Source: Hydrogenophaga sp. (lineage in GTDB: Bacteria > Pseudomonadota > Gammaproteobacteria > Burkholderiales > Burkholderiaceae_C). Taken from it: a stretch of 64,000 bases of DNA. Below are positions 16,292 through 24,943 of the stretch, one piece after another. Both the position numbers and the translations under genes were made by a program. Location: NCBI RefSeq assembly GCF_026125785.1, contig NZ_JAHCKL010000004.1:124001-188000 (forward strand). Reading direction: 5' to 3'. The notes beneath the pieces are model-generated. The model was not told the origin of the DNA, ran no database searches, and was given only the letters and a program-made list of their open reading frames with translations. Every line of letters starts with the position of its first letter. Position 1 is the first letter of the stretch.

Positions 16292-16981
16292 ATGCGCGTG
16301 CTGGTCATCGAAGACGAATCCAAGCTGGCGGACTATGTCCGGCGCGGCCTGTCCGAGGCTGGCTATACCGTGGACGTGGCGCGCGATGGCATCGAAGGCC
16401 GCTATCTGGCGCTGGAAGGCGACTACCAGCTCCTGGTGCTGGACATCATGCTGCCGGGCATCGACGGCTTTGGCGTGCTCTCGGCGCTGCGAGAGAAGCG
16501 CAACACACCGGTGCTGATGCTCACCGCCCGCGACCGGGTGGAGGACCGGGTGCAAGGCTTGCAGGCCGGTGCCGACGACTACCTGGTCAAACCCTTTGCC
16601 TTCTCCGAACTGCTGGCCCGTGTCGCTGCGTTGCTGCGCCGAGGTCCCGCGGCCACGGAGGCAACGGCGGCCCATGCCCGAATGACCGTGAGCGACCTGG
16701 AAATGGACCTCATCAGCCGCAAGGCCTGGCGAGCGGGCCAGCGCCTGGACCTGACCGCCAAGGAGTTTGCGCTGCTGGCACTGCTGGCGCGGCGCAAGGG
16801 GCAGATTCTTTCGCGCACCACCATCGCCGAACAGGTGTGGGACATGAACTTCGACTCCGACACCAACGTGGTCGAAGTCGCGGTGCGCCGCCTGCGCTCG
16901 AAGATGGACGACCCCTTCAAACCCAAACTGCTGCACAACGTGCGTGGCATGGGTTATGTGCTGGAGGACCGCACCGCATGA
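16292..16981 (+). CDS. OmpR-family response regulator, heavy-metal (CusR/CopR/IrlR) type
   Basis: A 229-residue DNA-binding response regulator: receiver domain residues 1-115 with phospho-acceptor Asp51 in LVLDIMLPG and the conserved lysine in VKPFAF, then a winged helix (LTAKEFALLALLARRKGQIL and TNVVEVAVRRLRSKMDDPF). The latter stretch is characteristic of CusR/CopR/IrlR regulators. It is translationally coupled to the histidine kinase (ATGA). No metal efflux genes sit beside it; the divergent DUF4148 gene is the nearest candidate target. Confidence 0.92.
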   Translation: MRVLVIEDESKLADYVRRGLSEAGYTVDVARDGIEGRYLALEGDYQLLVLDIMLPGIDGFGVLSALREKRNTPVLMLTARDRVEDRVQGLQAGADDYLVKPFAFSELLARVAALLRRGPAATEATAAHARMTVSDLEMDLISRKAWRAGQRLDLTAKEFALLALLARRKGQILSRTTIAEQVWDMNFDSDTNVVEVAVRRLRSKMDDPFKPKLLHNVRGMGYVLEDRTA

Positions 16982-18360
16982 ACACGCACGCCCTTGACTC
17001 GCCCTTGAAGGGAGAGGCACGTCCCGCATCCCCCCCCTGCCATTACTCGATCGGCAAGCGCCTGTCGCTGCTGCTGGCGCTGCAGACCATCGTCGGGCTG
17101 GGCGTGTTGCTGGCGGTCATCTATGGCGGGACCTACATGCTCTTCAAGACCAAACAGGAAGAGGAGCTTCGCGCCTACTCGACCGTGCTGGTCGAAGTTC
17201 TGCGCGATGCCGACGCCAAGGGTGGCGAGGCCGAGATGCTGCACAAGCTCGAATGGCTGGCCGAGCGTCGCCCAGGCACTTTCGTGCAGATGCTGCGCGC
17301 GGATGGCACCGAGTTGTACCGCGACGCCGCCCCGACCTTCAATGTCGAGCGCGCGCCTTCCCGCGAGCAGCGATTCGAGGTGCCTCGCGCGGACGGGACC
17401 GCCCCGCTCACCGGACGTCTGGTGATCGATTGCACGCGCGACGCGCAACATGGTCAGCGCATCGCGTTGCTGCTGGTGCTGGCCACACTGGCCGGTGGTG
17501 GCTTCGTCGCCTGGGCGACGTACTGGCGCGTGCGCTGCAGTCTACGGCCCCTGCTGGACCTGGCGGCGCAAACCCGTGCCATCGACGTGGGCCGCCTCGA
17601 CCAGCGCCTGACCTTGCCCGAGCCGGTGGAGGAACTGCAGCCGCTGATCGAGCAGTTCAACGGCCTCATGCAGCGCGTGGAACGCACCTACGCACAACTG
17701 GAAGGCTTCAACGCCGACGTGGCACACGAACTGCGCACGCCGCTGGCCAACCTTATCGGCCAGACCGAAGTGGCGTTGAGCCGCGAGCGCAGCGCAGCCG
17801 AGCTGGAAGATGTGCTGGTCTCCAACCTGGAGGAACTGCAGCGCATGGCGGGTATCGTCAATGACATGCTGTTCCTTGCCCAGGCCGACCGCGGCGTGAA
17901 GGCACGCCGTGGCGCGCCGGTGAGCCTGGCACAGGTGGTCAGCCAGGTGGTGGAGTTCCATGAGGCACCGATCGAAGAGCAGCAGCTCAGCGTGGAAGTG
18001 GAAGGCGATGCCCGCATCGCGATGGACGAACCCCTGGTCAAGCGCGCCCTCTCCAACCTGCTGGGTAACGCCATCCGCTATGCCGAAAAGGGCTCCCGCC
18101 TGGGGGTCCGTATCGTGCGCGAGTCGGGTGACAGCGTGCGGCTGTGGGTGGAAAACGTCGGCCCCGCGATCGCCCCGGAGCATCTGCCCAGGCTGTTCGA
18201 CCGCTTCTTCCGCGCCGACGCCGCCCGCTGCGAACTGGAGAAGCCGCACCACGGCCTGGGCCTGTCCATCGTGGCCGCCATCGCGCGCATGCACGACGGC
18301 TTCCCGGCAGCGGAGTCCAGCGAGGGCACCACCCGCGTCGGCTTCAGCCTGCAAGCCTGA
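16978..18360 (+). CDS. Sensor histidine kinase, partner of the OmpR-family regulator
   Basis: A 460-residue membrane kinase. Transmembrane segments lie at about residues 29-56 and 162-183, flanking a periplasmic sensor loop of about 105 residues. Then follow HAMP (about 184-236), the HisKA box FNADVAHELRTPL with His250, the N-box NLLGNAIRY, F-box LFDRFFRAD and G-box GLGLSIVAAIARMHDG. The short periplasmic domain and architecture fit the CusS/heavy-metal kinase group, but no metal ligand pattern is obvious. The start overlaps the regulator stop by 4 bases. Confidence 0.92.
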   Translation: MNTHALDSPLKGEARPASPPCHYSIGKRLSLLLALQTIVGLGVLLAVIYGGTYMLFKTKQEEELRAYSTVLVEVLRDADAKGGEAEMLHKLEWLAERRPGTFVQMLRADGTELYRDAAPTFNVERAPSREQRFEVPRADGTAPLTGRLVIDCTRDAQHGQRIALLLVLATLAGGGFVAWATYWRVRCSLRPLLDLAAQTRAIDVGRLDQRLTLPEPVEELQPLIEQFNGLMQRVERTYAQLEGFNADVAHELRTPLANLIGQTEVALSRERSAAELEDVLVSNLEELQRMAGIVNDMLFLAQADRGVKARRGAPVSLAQVVSQVVEFHEAPIEEQQLSVEVEGDARIAMDEPLVKRALSNLLGNAIRYAEKGSRLGVRIVRESGDSVRLWVENVGPAIAPEHLPRLFDRFFRADAARCELEKPHHGLGLSIVAAIARMHDGFPAAESSEGTTRVGFSLQA

Positions 18361-18378
18361 GGGCGCGGCGCCGCCGCC

Positions 18379-19659
18379 TCAGTTTTCCGGCAGGAACAGC
18401 GCCTGAAGGTCGCTCAGGAAATCGAAACCGCGCTCGCTCGGGCACACACGGCCCGCCTCGCGCTCGATCAGACCCTGGGCCGCAGCCTCCTTCAGCGCCG
18501 GTTCGATGCTGGACAGCGGCAGACCGGTGCGCTCCACGAAATCCTGCAGCGCAAAGCCTTCGCGCAGGCGCAAGGCATTGAGCATGAATTCAAACGGCAG
18601 GTCGGCACGGCGCACGTCCTGCGCACTGACCACCGCATCCCCCGCCAATGCGCGTTCCATGTACAGCCGAGGCTCGCGCGCGCGCACCAGCCGCGCCACG
18701 CGGTGCGCGAAGCTGAGTTTGCCGTGCGCGCCCGCGCCGATGCCCAGGTAGTCGCCGAACTGCCAATAGTTCAGGTTGTGCACGCAACGGTGGCCATCGC
18801 GCGCATAGGCCGAGACCTCGTAGCGTTGAAGGCCCGCCTGGCCGGTGAGCTCCGTGATGCGGTCCAGCATGGCCCAGGCATCGTCTTCTGGCGGCAGCTC
18901 GGGCGGGTACTTGGCAAACAGCGTGTTCGCCTCCAGCGTGAGGTGGTAAACGGAGAGGTGCGGCGGCGCGAAGGCGAGCGCCGTGCGCACGTCTTCCTCG
19001 TTGTCGGCGAGCGTCTGTCCCGGCAAGGCGTACATGAGATCCAAATTGAACGTGTCAAAGGCTCCGGCGGCCTCTTCCACCGCCGCCAGCGCCTGCGCGC
19101 GGTCGTGCACACGGCCCAGAGCCTTGAGGTGGGCATCGTTGAAGCTCTGCACGCCGATGGACAGGCGCGTCACACCGGCCTGGCGAAACGCCTTGAAGCG
19201 CGCTTTCTCGAACGTCCCCGGGTTGGCCTCGAGCGTGATCTCCGCATCCGCCTCCAGGCGCACGCGGGCCCGCACGTCACCCAGGAGGCGGTCGATGGCC
19301 TCAGGTGAAAACAGGCTGGGCGTGCCGCCACCGATGAAGACGCTGTGCACCGTGCGGCCCCAGATCAGTGGCAGAGAGGCCTCCAGGTCGGCACGCAGCG
19401 CGTCCAGGTAGGCCGCTTCGGGCAAAGGCTCGCCCGGCGCTGCGGTGGCATTCCATTCGTGCGAATTGAAGTCGCAGTACGGACACTTCTTCAGGCACCA
19501 GGGCAGGTGGATGTAGAGCGACAGCGGCGGCAGGCTTTGCAACTGCAGGGTGCCTGGGCGCATCCAGTGGCGCGGATCGTTCCAGGCCGGCGAAGGTGCC
19601 TCGGCGCCTGGCCGTTCGCCACCAGGCCAGGGCAGTGGCACTGGCCGGTCCGCACTCAT
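18379..19659 (-). CDS. hemW: Heme chaperone HemW (radical SAM, coproporphyrinogen oxidase-like)
   Basis: A 426-residue radical SAM protein with the CxxxCxxC cluster motif HLPWCLKKCPYCDFNS (Cys55, 59, 62), the GGGTPS motif, and the C-terminal HemN-type domain (from roughly LPFEFMLNALRL). The fourth cysteine pattern of genuine HemN is absent, so it is the HemW heme chaperone rather than a coproporphyrinogen dehydrogenase. The N-terminus is about 40 residues longer than in E. coli. The start at 19659 overlaps the rdgB stop (ATGA). It is the last gene of a five-gene minus-strand operon. Confidence 0.93.
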   Translation of the reverse strand: MSADRPVPLPWPGGERPGAEAPSPAWNDPRHWMRPGTLQLQSLPPLSLYIHLPWCLKKCPYCDFNSHEWNATAAPGEPLPEAAYLDALRADLEASLPLIWGRTVHSVFIGGGTPSLFSPEAIDRLLGDVRARVRLEADAEITLEANPGTFEKARFKAFRQAGVTRLSIGVQSFNDAHLKALGRVHDRAQALAAVEEAAGAFDTFNLDLMYALPGQTLADNEEDVRTALAFAPPHLSVYHLTLEANTLFAKYPPELPPEDDAWAMLDRITELTGQAGLQRYEVSAYARDGHRCVHNLNYWQFGDYLGIGAGAHGKLSFAHRVARLVRAREPRLYMERALAGDAVVSAQDVRRADLPFEFMLNALRLREGFALQDFVERTGLPLSSIEPALKEAAAQGLIEREAGRVCPSERGFDFLSDLQALFLPEN

Positions 19660-20282
19660 GGACCGCGGCCACCGGCAGCGGGCGCGAACCATTGCTCGCG
19701 CATCAGCTCCAGCATGCGTTGCGCCGCACGGCCACGGTGGCTGTTGGCGTTCTTCACGTCGGTGGGCAACTGTGCAAAGGTCTTGCCGAATGCGGGCAGA
19801 AACATCACGGGGTCAAAGCCAAAGCCGTTGTCACCGACCGGTTCGCGCGTGATCAGCCCGGGCGCACGGCCGGTCGCCACCAGGGGCTCCGGATCGTCGG
19901 CGCTGCGCAACGCCACCAGCGTGCTCACCAGGGCAGCCCGGCGGTCATCAACATCGGCCATCTGTTCCAGCAAGGCGCGCACATTGTGGGCATCGCCCTT
20001 GGGGTAACCGAAGCGCGTGGCATAGAAGGCTGTGTCCACACCGGGCAGCCCGCCGAAGGCGTCCACACAAAGCCCCGCGTCGTCCGCGAGCGCGGGCAGC
20101 CCGCTCTCGCGCGCGGCATGGCGTGCCTTGGCCAGGGCGTTCTCCACGAAGGTGCGGTGCGGCTCCGGCGCTTCAGGAATGCCGAGCTCGGCCTGACGGA
20201 CCAGTTCAACACCCAGCGGAGCGAACAAGGCCTGCAGCTCGGCCAGCTTGCCCGGGTTGTTGGAGGCGAGAACCAGTTTCAT
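19656..20282 (-). CDS. rdgB: XTP/dITP diphosphatase RdgB (Ham1 family)
   Basis: A 208-residue house-cleaning pyrophosphatase that hydrolyses ITP, dITP and XTP to monophosphates, preventing their incorporation. Family motifs are [11 protein letters not shown] at the N-terminus, [27 protein letters not shown], and [11 protein letters not shown] towards the C-terminus. Normal length. Its ATG overlaps the stop of rph (ATGA) and its own stop overlaps hemW, so the operon is tightly coupled. Confidence 0.96.
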   Translation of the reverse strand: MKLVLASNNPGKLAELQALFAPLGVELVRQAELGIPEAPEPHRTFVENALAKARHAARESGLPALADDAGLCVDAFGGLPGVDTAFYATRFGYPKGDAHNVRALLEQMADVDDRRAALVSTLVALRSADDPEPLVATGRAPGLITREPVGDNGFGFDPVMFLPAFGKTFAQLPTDVKNANSHRGRAAQRMLELMREQWFAPAAGGRGP

Positions 20283-21010
20283 CCCTGGGCCAGCGCCTGG
20301 CGTTGCAGCGCGATCAGTTCGCCAATGCCCTTCTCCGCCAGGGACAGCAGCGTATCCATTTCGCGGCGCGTAAAGGCAGCCCCCTCGGCCGTGCCCTGGA
20401 CCTCCACGAAATGGCCGGCGCCGGTCATCACCACGTTCATGTCGGTGTCGCAGGCCGAATCCTCCACATACTCCAGGTCCAGCAGCGGCGCGCCTTGCAG
20501 AATGCCCACCGAGATCGCAGCCACGTGATCGCGTATCGGCGAGGCCGCCAGCTTGCCACTGGCCAGCAAACGGGATACCGCGTCGTGCGCGGCGACAAAC
20601 GCCCCCGTGATGGCGGCCGTGCGGGTGCCCCCATCGGCCTGAATCACGTCGCAGTCAAGCGAAATGGTGCGCTCCCCCAGCGCCTTGAGATCGAACACCG
20701 CCCGCATCGAGCGGCCAATGAGACGCTGGATTTCCTGCGTGCGGCCGCTCTGTTTGCCCTTCGCGGCTTCGCGGTCACTGCGGGTGTGCGTGGCGCGCGG
20801 CAGCATGCCGTATTCGGCCGTCACCCAGCCTTCGCCGCTGCCCCGCTTGTGCGGCGGCACTTTCTCTTCCACGGAAGCGGTGCACAGCACGCGCGTGTGC
20901 CCGAACTCGATCAGCACCGATCCCTCGGCGTGGATGGTGTAGTGGCGCGTGATGCGCACGGGGCGCAAGGCATCGGCAGCCCGTTGGCCTGGTCGGGAGA
21001 AATCACTCAT
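20279..21010 (-). CDS. rph: Ribonuclease PH
   Basis: A 243-residue phosphorolytic 3'-5' exoribonuclease that trims tRNA 3' ends. Signatures: [37 protein letters not shown], the phosphate-site segment R[13 protein letters not shown], and [19 protein letters not shown]. The start at 21010 ([18 protein letters not shown]) matches the family; a start at 21058 would add 16 unlikely residues. It follows the phosphatase gene by 72 bases and is coupled to rdgB. Confidence 0.96.
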   Translation of the reverse strand: MSDFSRPGQRAADALRPVRITRHYTIHAEGSVLIEFGHTRVLCTASVEEKVPPHKRGSGEGWVTAEYGMLPRATHTRSDREAAKGKQSGRTQEIQRLIGRSMRAVFDLKALGERTISLDCDVIQADGGTRTAAITGAFVAAHDAVSRLLASGKLAASPIRDHVAAISVGILQGAPLLDLEYVEDSACDTDMNVVMTGAGHFVEVQGTAEGAAFTRREMDTLLSLAEKGIGELIALQRQALAQG

Positions 21011-21082
21011 GTTGGAACCTGCTTGATGGATACGCACCGCGACGCGCACTGGAGACACCAGGCTCGACGCACGCGGAATATG

Positions 21083-21982
21083 TCAGAGATTGCGTTCGGC
21101 CGTGCGGCGGATCGCGGCATTGATCTCGGCGATCGAGCGTTCGATCGCTGCATCGTCCATGTCCTCGATGCTCGGATCCGGCACGCCGGACTGGATGGTG
21201 GAGGCGAAAACGCCATCCTCGATGTCCTCGGTGGAGACCCGCGTGGCCTGGAATTCGTCGGCGGTTTCCCACTCCATGGCCAGCACGGTCACGTTGTCGC
21301 AGCGCGGCCCGCCACGCTTGAGCGCCATCTCGACCAGTTCGGGCACCGCATGCTCCAGCGGATGCCGCGAGAGTTCAGCGGTGATTTCCTCGTCGGCCAC
21401 CGTGCCCCACAGGCCGTCCGAACACAGCAGTACACGGTCACCCTGCTGCAACAGCACGGGACCCGAGAGGTCGAACACCGGCTTGGCCGGCGACCCCAGG
21501 CAGGTGAACAGAATGTTGCGGTTGATGTGGTCCGTAGAGCGCCCCAAGTGGGCCTGCTGCTCCATGTAGGAATGGTCTCGCGTGCGCGTCAGCAACTGGC
21601 CATGGCGCACCACGTAGAGGCGCGAGTCACCACAGTGCACCCAGTGCACATGGCCGCGCTCCATGACAGCCGCCACCAGCGTGGTGCGGGGCGTGTCCAG
21701 CATGCCTTTTTCCGCCGCGTAGCGAATGATCTGGTGGTGCGCTGCCATCAGGGCACTGGAGAGGAATTCCGGCACCTCCTTGACGGTGGGATTCGCTGCC
21801 TTCTGGAAGTAGGCGGAGAAGGTCTGCAACGCGAGCTGGGCCGCCATCGCGCCTTCGGGATGCCCACCCATGCCATCGGCCAGCACGAACAGCCCGGACT
21901 CGCGCGTGTAGGCATAGCCCATGCGGTCCTCGTTCCGCTCCCGACCTCCCTGACGGCTGATCTGGTAGACCGAGAACTTCAT
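21083..21982 (-). CDS. PP2C-family Ser/Thr protein phosphatase
   Basis: A 299-residue metal-dependent phosphatase with the canonical PP2C motifs in order: NEDRMGYAY, LADGMGGHPEG (metal-binding Asp), GDSRLYVV, LLCSDGLWG and RCDNVTVLAM. The last 60 residues (after EWETADEF) are acidic and non-catalytic. Its ATG overlaps the stop of the Ser/Thr kinase gene (ATGA), making a kinase-phosphatase pair that probably acts on shared substrates. The start at 21982 fits the family (MKFSVYQISRQGGRERNED). Confidence 0.93.
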   Translation of the reverse strand: MKFSVYQISRQGGRERNEDRMGYAYTRESGLFVLADGMGGHPEGAMAAQLALQTFSAYFQKAANPTVKEVPEFLSSALMAAHHQIIRYAAEKGMLDTPRTTLVAAVMERGHVHWVHCGDSRLYVVRHGQLLTRTRDHSYMEQQAHLGRSTDHINRNILFTCLGSPAKPVFDLSGPVLLQQGDRVLLCSDGLWGTVADEEITAELSRHPLEHAVPELVEMALKRGGPRCDNVTVLAMEWETADEFQATRVSTEDIEDGVFASTIQSGVPDPSIEDMDDAAIERSIAEINAAIRRTAERNL

Positions 21983-22986
21983 CGAAACTTGGTGCCCGCG
22001 GCGGTGGACTTGCGCATGGCCTTCTTGTTGTCCGACACGATGTTGTCGAACTGCAGCCGCATTTTTTCGGCCACGGTGAGCTTGGTGTAGCTGCGCTCTG
22101 TTTCGCGGCTGAGTTCCTTCTGGAGCGCAAACACCGACTGCGGCCTTGAGAGCGGGTCCAGCGACATGCACCACTCCACCACCTCGATGAGGTTGTCGGA
22201 GTAGACCCCCCGCAGGCGGGACAGCGCGAGCGAGAGACGGTCTTTTTCCAGCCGCTGCGGCGCATCGTTGGGCGGATAGCCTTGCATGCTGGCGTAGATG
22301 CAGGCGCCGATCGCGTAGATGTCCGTCCACGGCCCCATGGAAGAGTCACGCCGGTACATCTCGGGCGCGGCAAAACCTGGCGTGTACATCGGACGGATGA
22401 AGTTGCCTTCCTTGCTCAGCACCTCGCGCGCGGCGCCAAAGTCGATCAGCACGGCGCGGTTGTCGTCGGTCACGAAGATGTTGGCGGGCTTGATGTCCAA
22501 GTGCAGCATCTTGTGCTGATGCACGATGCGCAGCCCGCGCAGCACCTCGTCGTAGAGCGAGCGGATGGTGGACTCGCGGAACACTTTCTGCTTCTTCTGT
22601 TCCCGCGCGGTGATGATGAATTCCTGAAGGGAGGCGCCCTCCAGGAAGTTCATGACCATGTAAACGGTCTCGTTTTCGCGGAAAAAGTTGAGCACGCTCA
22701 CCACCGACTGGTGGGAAATCTGCGCCAGAGCGCGGCCCTCCTCGAAGAAGCTCTTGAGGCCCAGCCGGTAGAGCGACAGCTTCTCGGGTTGAACCTGCGG
22801 CAGCAGCTCGCCCGGCGCCCGCGTGGCCAGCGAGGACGGCAGGTACTCCTTCACCGCGACCTGCTGACCTTCCGTGTCCACGGCCAGATACACCACCCCG
22901 AAACCGCCTGCTGCGAGCTTGCGAACAATGCGGTAGCCGCCAATCACGGTATCTGGCGGCAGCGGAGCGGGTTTGACCTTTGACAT
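21979..22986 (-). CDS. Hanks-type Ser/Thr protein kinase
   Basis: A 335-residue cytoplasmic eukaryotic-like kinase. The Gly-rich loop is GGFGVV (residues 27-32), the ATP lysine is Lys46 in VAVKEYLP, the catalytic loop is HLDIKPAN with Asp164, and DFG is at 182-184. The usual HRD arginine is Leu, so it is a non-RD kinase. There is no transmembrane segment or PASTA domain; about 50 C-terminal residues are basic and probably regulatory. The start at 22986 (MSKVKPAPLPPD) is divergent from yicC (61 bases). Coupled to the PP2C gene; substrates unknown. Confidence 0.92.
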   Translation of the reverse strand: MSKVKPAPLPPDTVIGGYRIVRKLAAGGFGVVYLAVDTEGQQVAVKEYLPSSLATRAPGELLPQVQPEKLSLYRLGLKSFFEEGRALAQISHQSVVSVLNFFRENETVYMVMNFLEGASLQEFIITAREQKKQKVFRESTIRSLYDEVLRGLRIVHQHKMLHLDIKPANIFVTDDNRAVLIDFGAAREVLSKEGNFIRPMYTPGFAAPEMYRRDSSMGPWTDIYAIGACIYASMQGYPPNDAPQRLEKDRLSLALSRLRGVYSDNLIEVVEWCMSLDPLSRPQSVFALQKELSRETERSYTKLTVAEKMRLQFDNIVSDNKKAMRKSTAAGTKFR

Positions 22987-23047
22987 AATTCGGTTGGTTT
23001 CCGGAACGCCTCGTTTTGGACCACTCAACCCGATGGGGCACAGTTCA

Positions 23048-23980
23048 ATGCCAGTTTACAGCATGACCGGCTACGCCACGGCCCAGCTGGGCGGGCCCGC
23101 AGCCACTGGCTCAGGCGAGACGGCACGCGAATCCGGACCCGGCCTGGGCCTGGAAATCCGCTCGGTCAACAGCCGTTTCCTCGATCTCGTTTTCAAGCTG
23201 CCCGACGAGTTGCGCGCCAACGAACCGGCGCTGCGCGAGCTGCTGGGCACGCGTCTCAAGCGCGGCAAGGTGGAAGTGCGCGGCTGGGTCGAAGGCCGCG
23301 CCGACAACCTGCCCCGTCCTCCCAGTGCGCAAGACCTGCAACGCCTGGTCAGCCTTCAGGACAGCGTGCGCAGTTGGCTGCCTGCCGCAGCGCCGCTGTC
23401 GGTGGCTGAAGTGATCCAGATCACCTCGCGCCAGCAGGCCCACACGGGCAACCTCAGTGAGTCTCTGGTTCAGTTGGCGCAGACCGCACTGGACGGTCTG
23501 GTCGGGGCCCGTGAACGCGAGGGCAAGCGGCTCGCCACCATGCTACTGGACCGCATCGGACAGCTGCGGCAACTCGTCAAAGATGCCCAGCCCCTGGTCC
23601 CGCAGCTCGTCGAACAGCAGCGCCAGCGCTTCCTGGACCGCTGGAATGAGGCCCTGAGCGCGGGTGGCGCCGGCGCGTCAAACCAGGCCATCGCCTCCGA
23701 CATGGCTCAGGACCGGGCCCTCACCGAAGCCACCGCCTTCGCCATTCGCATCGACGTGGCCGAGGAGCTGACCCGCCTGGACTCGCACCTCTCCGAAATC
23801 GAGCGTCTGATCAAGAAGGGCACGGAAGTCGGCAAACGGCTGGACTTCCTGATCCAGGAGTTGCACCGGGAAGCCAATACCCTGGGCTCCAAGTCATCGA
23901 ACCTGGAACTGACCCGCATTTCGGTGGACATGAAGGTGCTGATCGAACAGATGCGCGAGCAGGTGCAGAACATCGAATGA
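23048..23980 (+). CDS. yicC: YicC/YloC family endoribonuclease
   Basis: A 310-residue protein with the YicC signature start [24 protein letters not shown] (N-terminal domain) and the DUF1732 C-terminal part with [32 protein letters not shown]. coli YicC is an endoribonuclease involved in RNA decay. This member has a Gly/Ala/Thr-rich insertion after MTGYATAQ (about residues 13-33). The start at 23048 was chosen by homology. Its stop overlaps gmk (ATGA), and the yicC-gmk-rpoZ order is widely conserved. Confidence 0.93.
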   Translation: MPVYSMTGYATAQLGGPAATGSGETARESGPGLGLEIRSVNSRFLDLVFKLPDELRANEPALRELLGTRLKRGKVEVRGWVEGRADNLPRPPSAQDLQRLVSLQDSVRSWLPAAAPLSVAEVIQITSRQQAHTGNLSESLVQLAQTALDGLVGAREREGKRLATMLLDRIGQLRQLVKDAQPLVPQLVEQQRQRFLDRWNEALSAGGAGASNQAIASDMAQDRALTEATAFAIRIDVAEELTRLDSHLSEIERLIKKGTEVGKRLDFLIQELHREANTLGSKSSNLELTRISVDMKVLIEQMREQVQNIE

Positions 23981-24603
23981 CTATGGACTACCCCGGAAAC
24001 CTGTTTGTCGTCGCGGCCCCGAGCGGGGCCGGCAAATCCAGCCTGGTCAAGGCCCTGATGGAGCTGGATTCCCGTGTGGTTCCTTCGGTATCGCACACCA
24101 CGCGCGCACCGCGCGGCCAGGAGCTGCATGGCCGTGAGTACTACTTTGTCAGCAAGGAAACCTTCGACCAGATGGTCCTGCAGGACGCCTTCCTGGAATG
24201 GGCCCTGGTGCATGGCAACCGCTACGGCACATCCAAGATGGCCATCGAACAGCGCATGGCGCAAGGTGCCGACGTGGTGCTGGAAATCGACTTCCAGGGT
24301 GCCATTCAGGTCAAGCGGATCTTTCCGAACGCGGTGCTCATCTTCATCCTGCCACCCAGTTGGGAGGAGCTGCGCTCCCGGCTGGAGCGCCGGGCTGAGG
24401 ACAGCGCCGAAGTGATCGAGCTGCGGCTGCAGAACGCAGCCAGCGAGATGCTCCATGCCAAGGAATTCGACTTCGTTATAATCAACGAGTTGTTCGAGCG
24501 GGCTTTGTTTGACCTCAAAGCCATCGTCCACGCCCAGCGGCTGAAGTTTGCCGCCCAGCGCATCGCCCGCAGCGATACCTTCAAGGCGCTCAACATCCTC
24601 TGA
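23977..24603 (+). CDS. gmk: Guanylate kinase
   Basis: A 208-residue enzyme that phosphorylates GMP to GDP with ATP. It has the P-loop APSGAGKSS (residues 14-22), the GMP-binding [11 protein letters not shown] and GREYYFVS, and [11 protein letters not shown]. The first ATG (23977) overlaps the yicC stop; an ATG at 23983 is possible. The product is the precursor for GTP and (p)ppGpp, and the downstream rpoZ and spoT make a stringent-response neighbourhood. Confidence 0.97.
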   Translation: MTMDYPGNLFVVAAPSGAGKSSLVKALMELDSRVVPSVSHTTRAPRGQELHGREYYFVSKETFDQMVLQDAFLEWALVHGNRYGTSKMAIEQRMAQGADVVLEIDFQGAIQVKRIFPNAVLIFILPPSWEELRSRLERRAEDSAEVIELRLQNAASEMLHAKEFDFVIINELFERALFDLKAIVHAQRLKFAAQRIARSDTFKALNIL

Positions 24604-24631
24604 ATCCACCGTTCAAGCCCGGAGCAAGACC

Positions 24632-24835
24632 ATGGCCCGCATCACCGTCGAAGATTGTCTGGAAAAGATCCCCAACCGCTTTCAACTGGTGCTGGCCGCC
24701 ACCTACCGTGCGCGCATGCTGAGCCAGGGCCATGCCCCCAAGATCGAAAGCAAGAACAAGCCCGGTGTGACCGCCCTGCGCGAGATCGCTGAAGGCAAGG
24801 TGGGTCTGGAGATGCTCAAGAAGGTGCCGGTCTGA
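24632..24835 (+). CDS. rpoZ: RNA polymerase omega subunit
   Basis: A 67-residue omega subunit starting [20 protein letters not shown], with the usual YRAR and [12 protein letters not shown] segments. Omega helps assemble beta' and, in proteobacteria, forms part of a ppGpp site. The ATG at 24632 was chosen by homology, with GGAGCAAG upstream; a longer frame from 24548 overlaps gmk. A strong intrinsic terminator follows at 24868. Confidence 0.97.
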   Translation: MARITVEDCLEKIPNRFQLVLAATYRARMLSQGHAPKIESKNKPGVTALREIAEGKVGLEMLKKVPV

Positions 24836-24867
24836 GCAGCAACCGCCTGCAGACCCATTGAAGAGAA

Positions 24868-24891
24868 ACACCGCATCGCGGTGTTTTTTTT
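24868..24891 (+). terminator. Rho-independent terminator after rpoZ
   Basis: A 7-bp stem ACACCGC/GCGGTGT with a 3-base loop, followed by a run of eight T. It ends the yicC-gmk-rpoZ transcript 32 bases after the rpoZ stop and separates it from spoT, which therefore needs its own promoter in 24892-24943. Confidence 0.88.
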
Positions 24892-24943
24892 CGTCTGGAG
24901 CCCCTATCCGACATGTTCCGGCGTCTCGCGCTAAAGTACCGGG

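Noticed and set aside
18379-19659. Annotation as coproporphyrinogen III dehydrogenase HemN
   Set aside because: The cysteine pattern and operon context with rdgB and rph are those of HemW.
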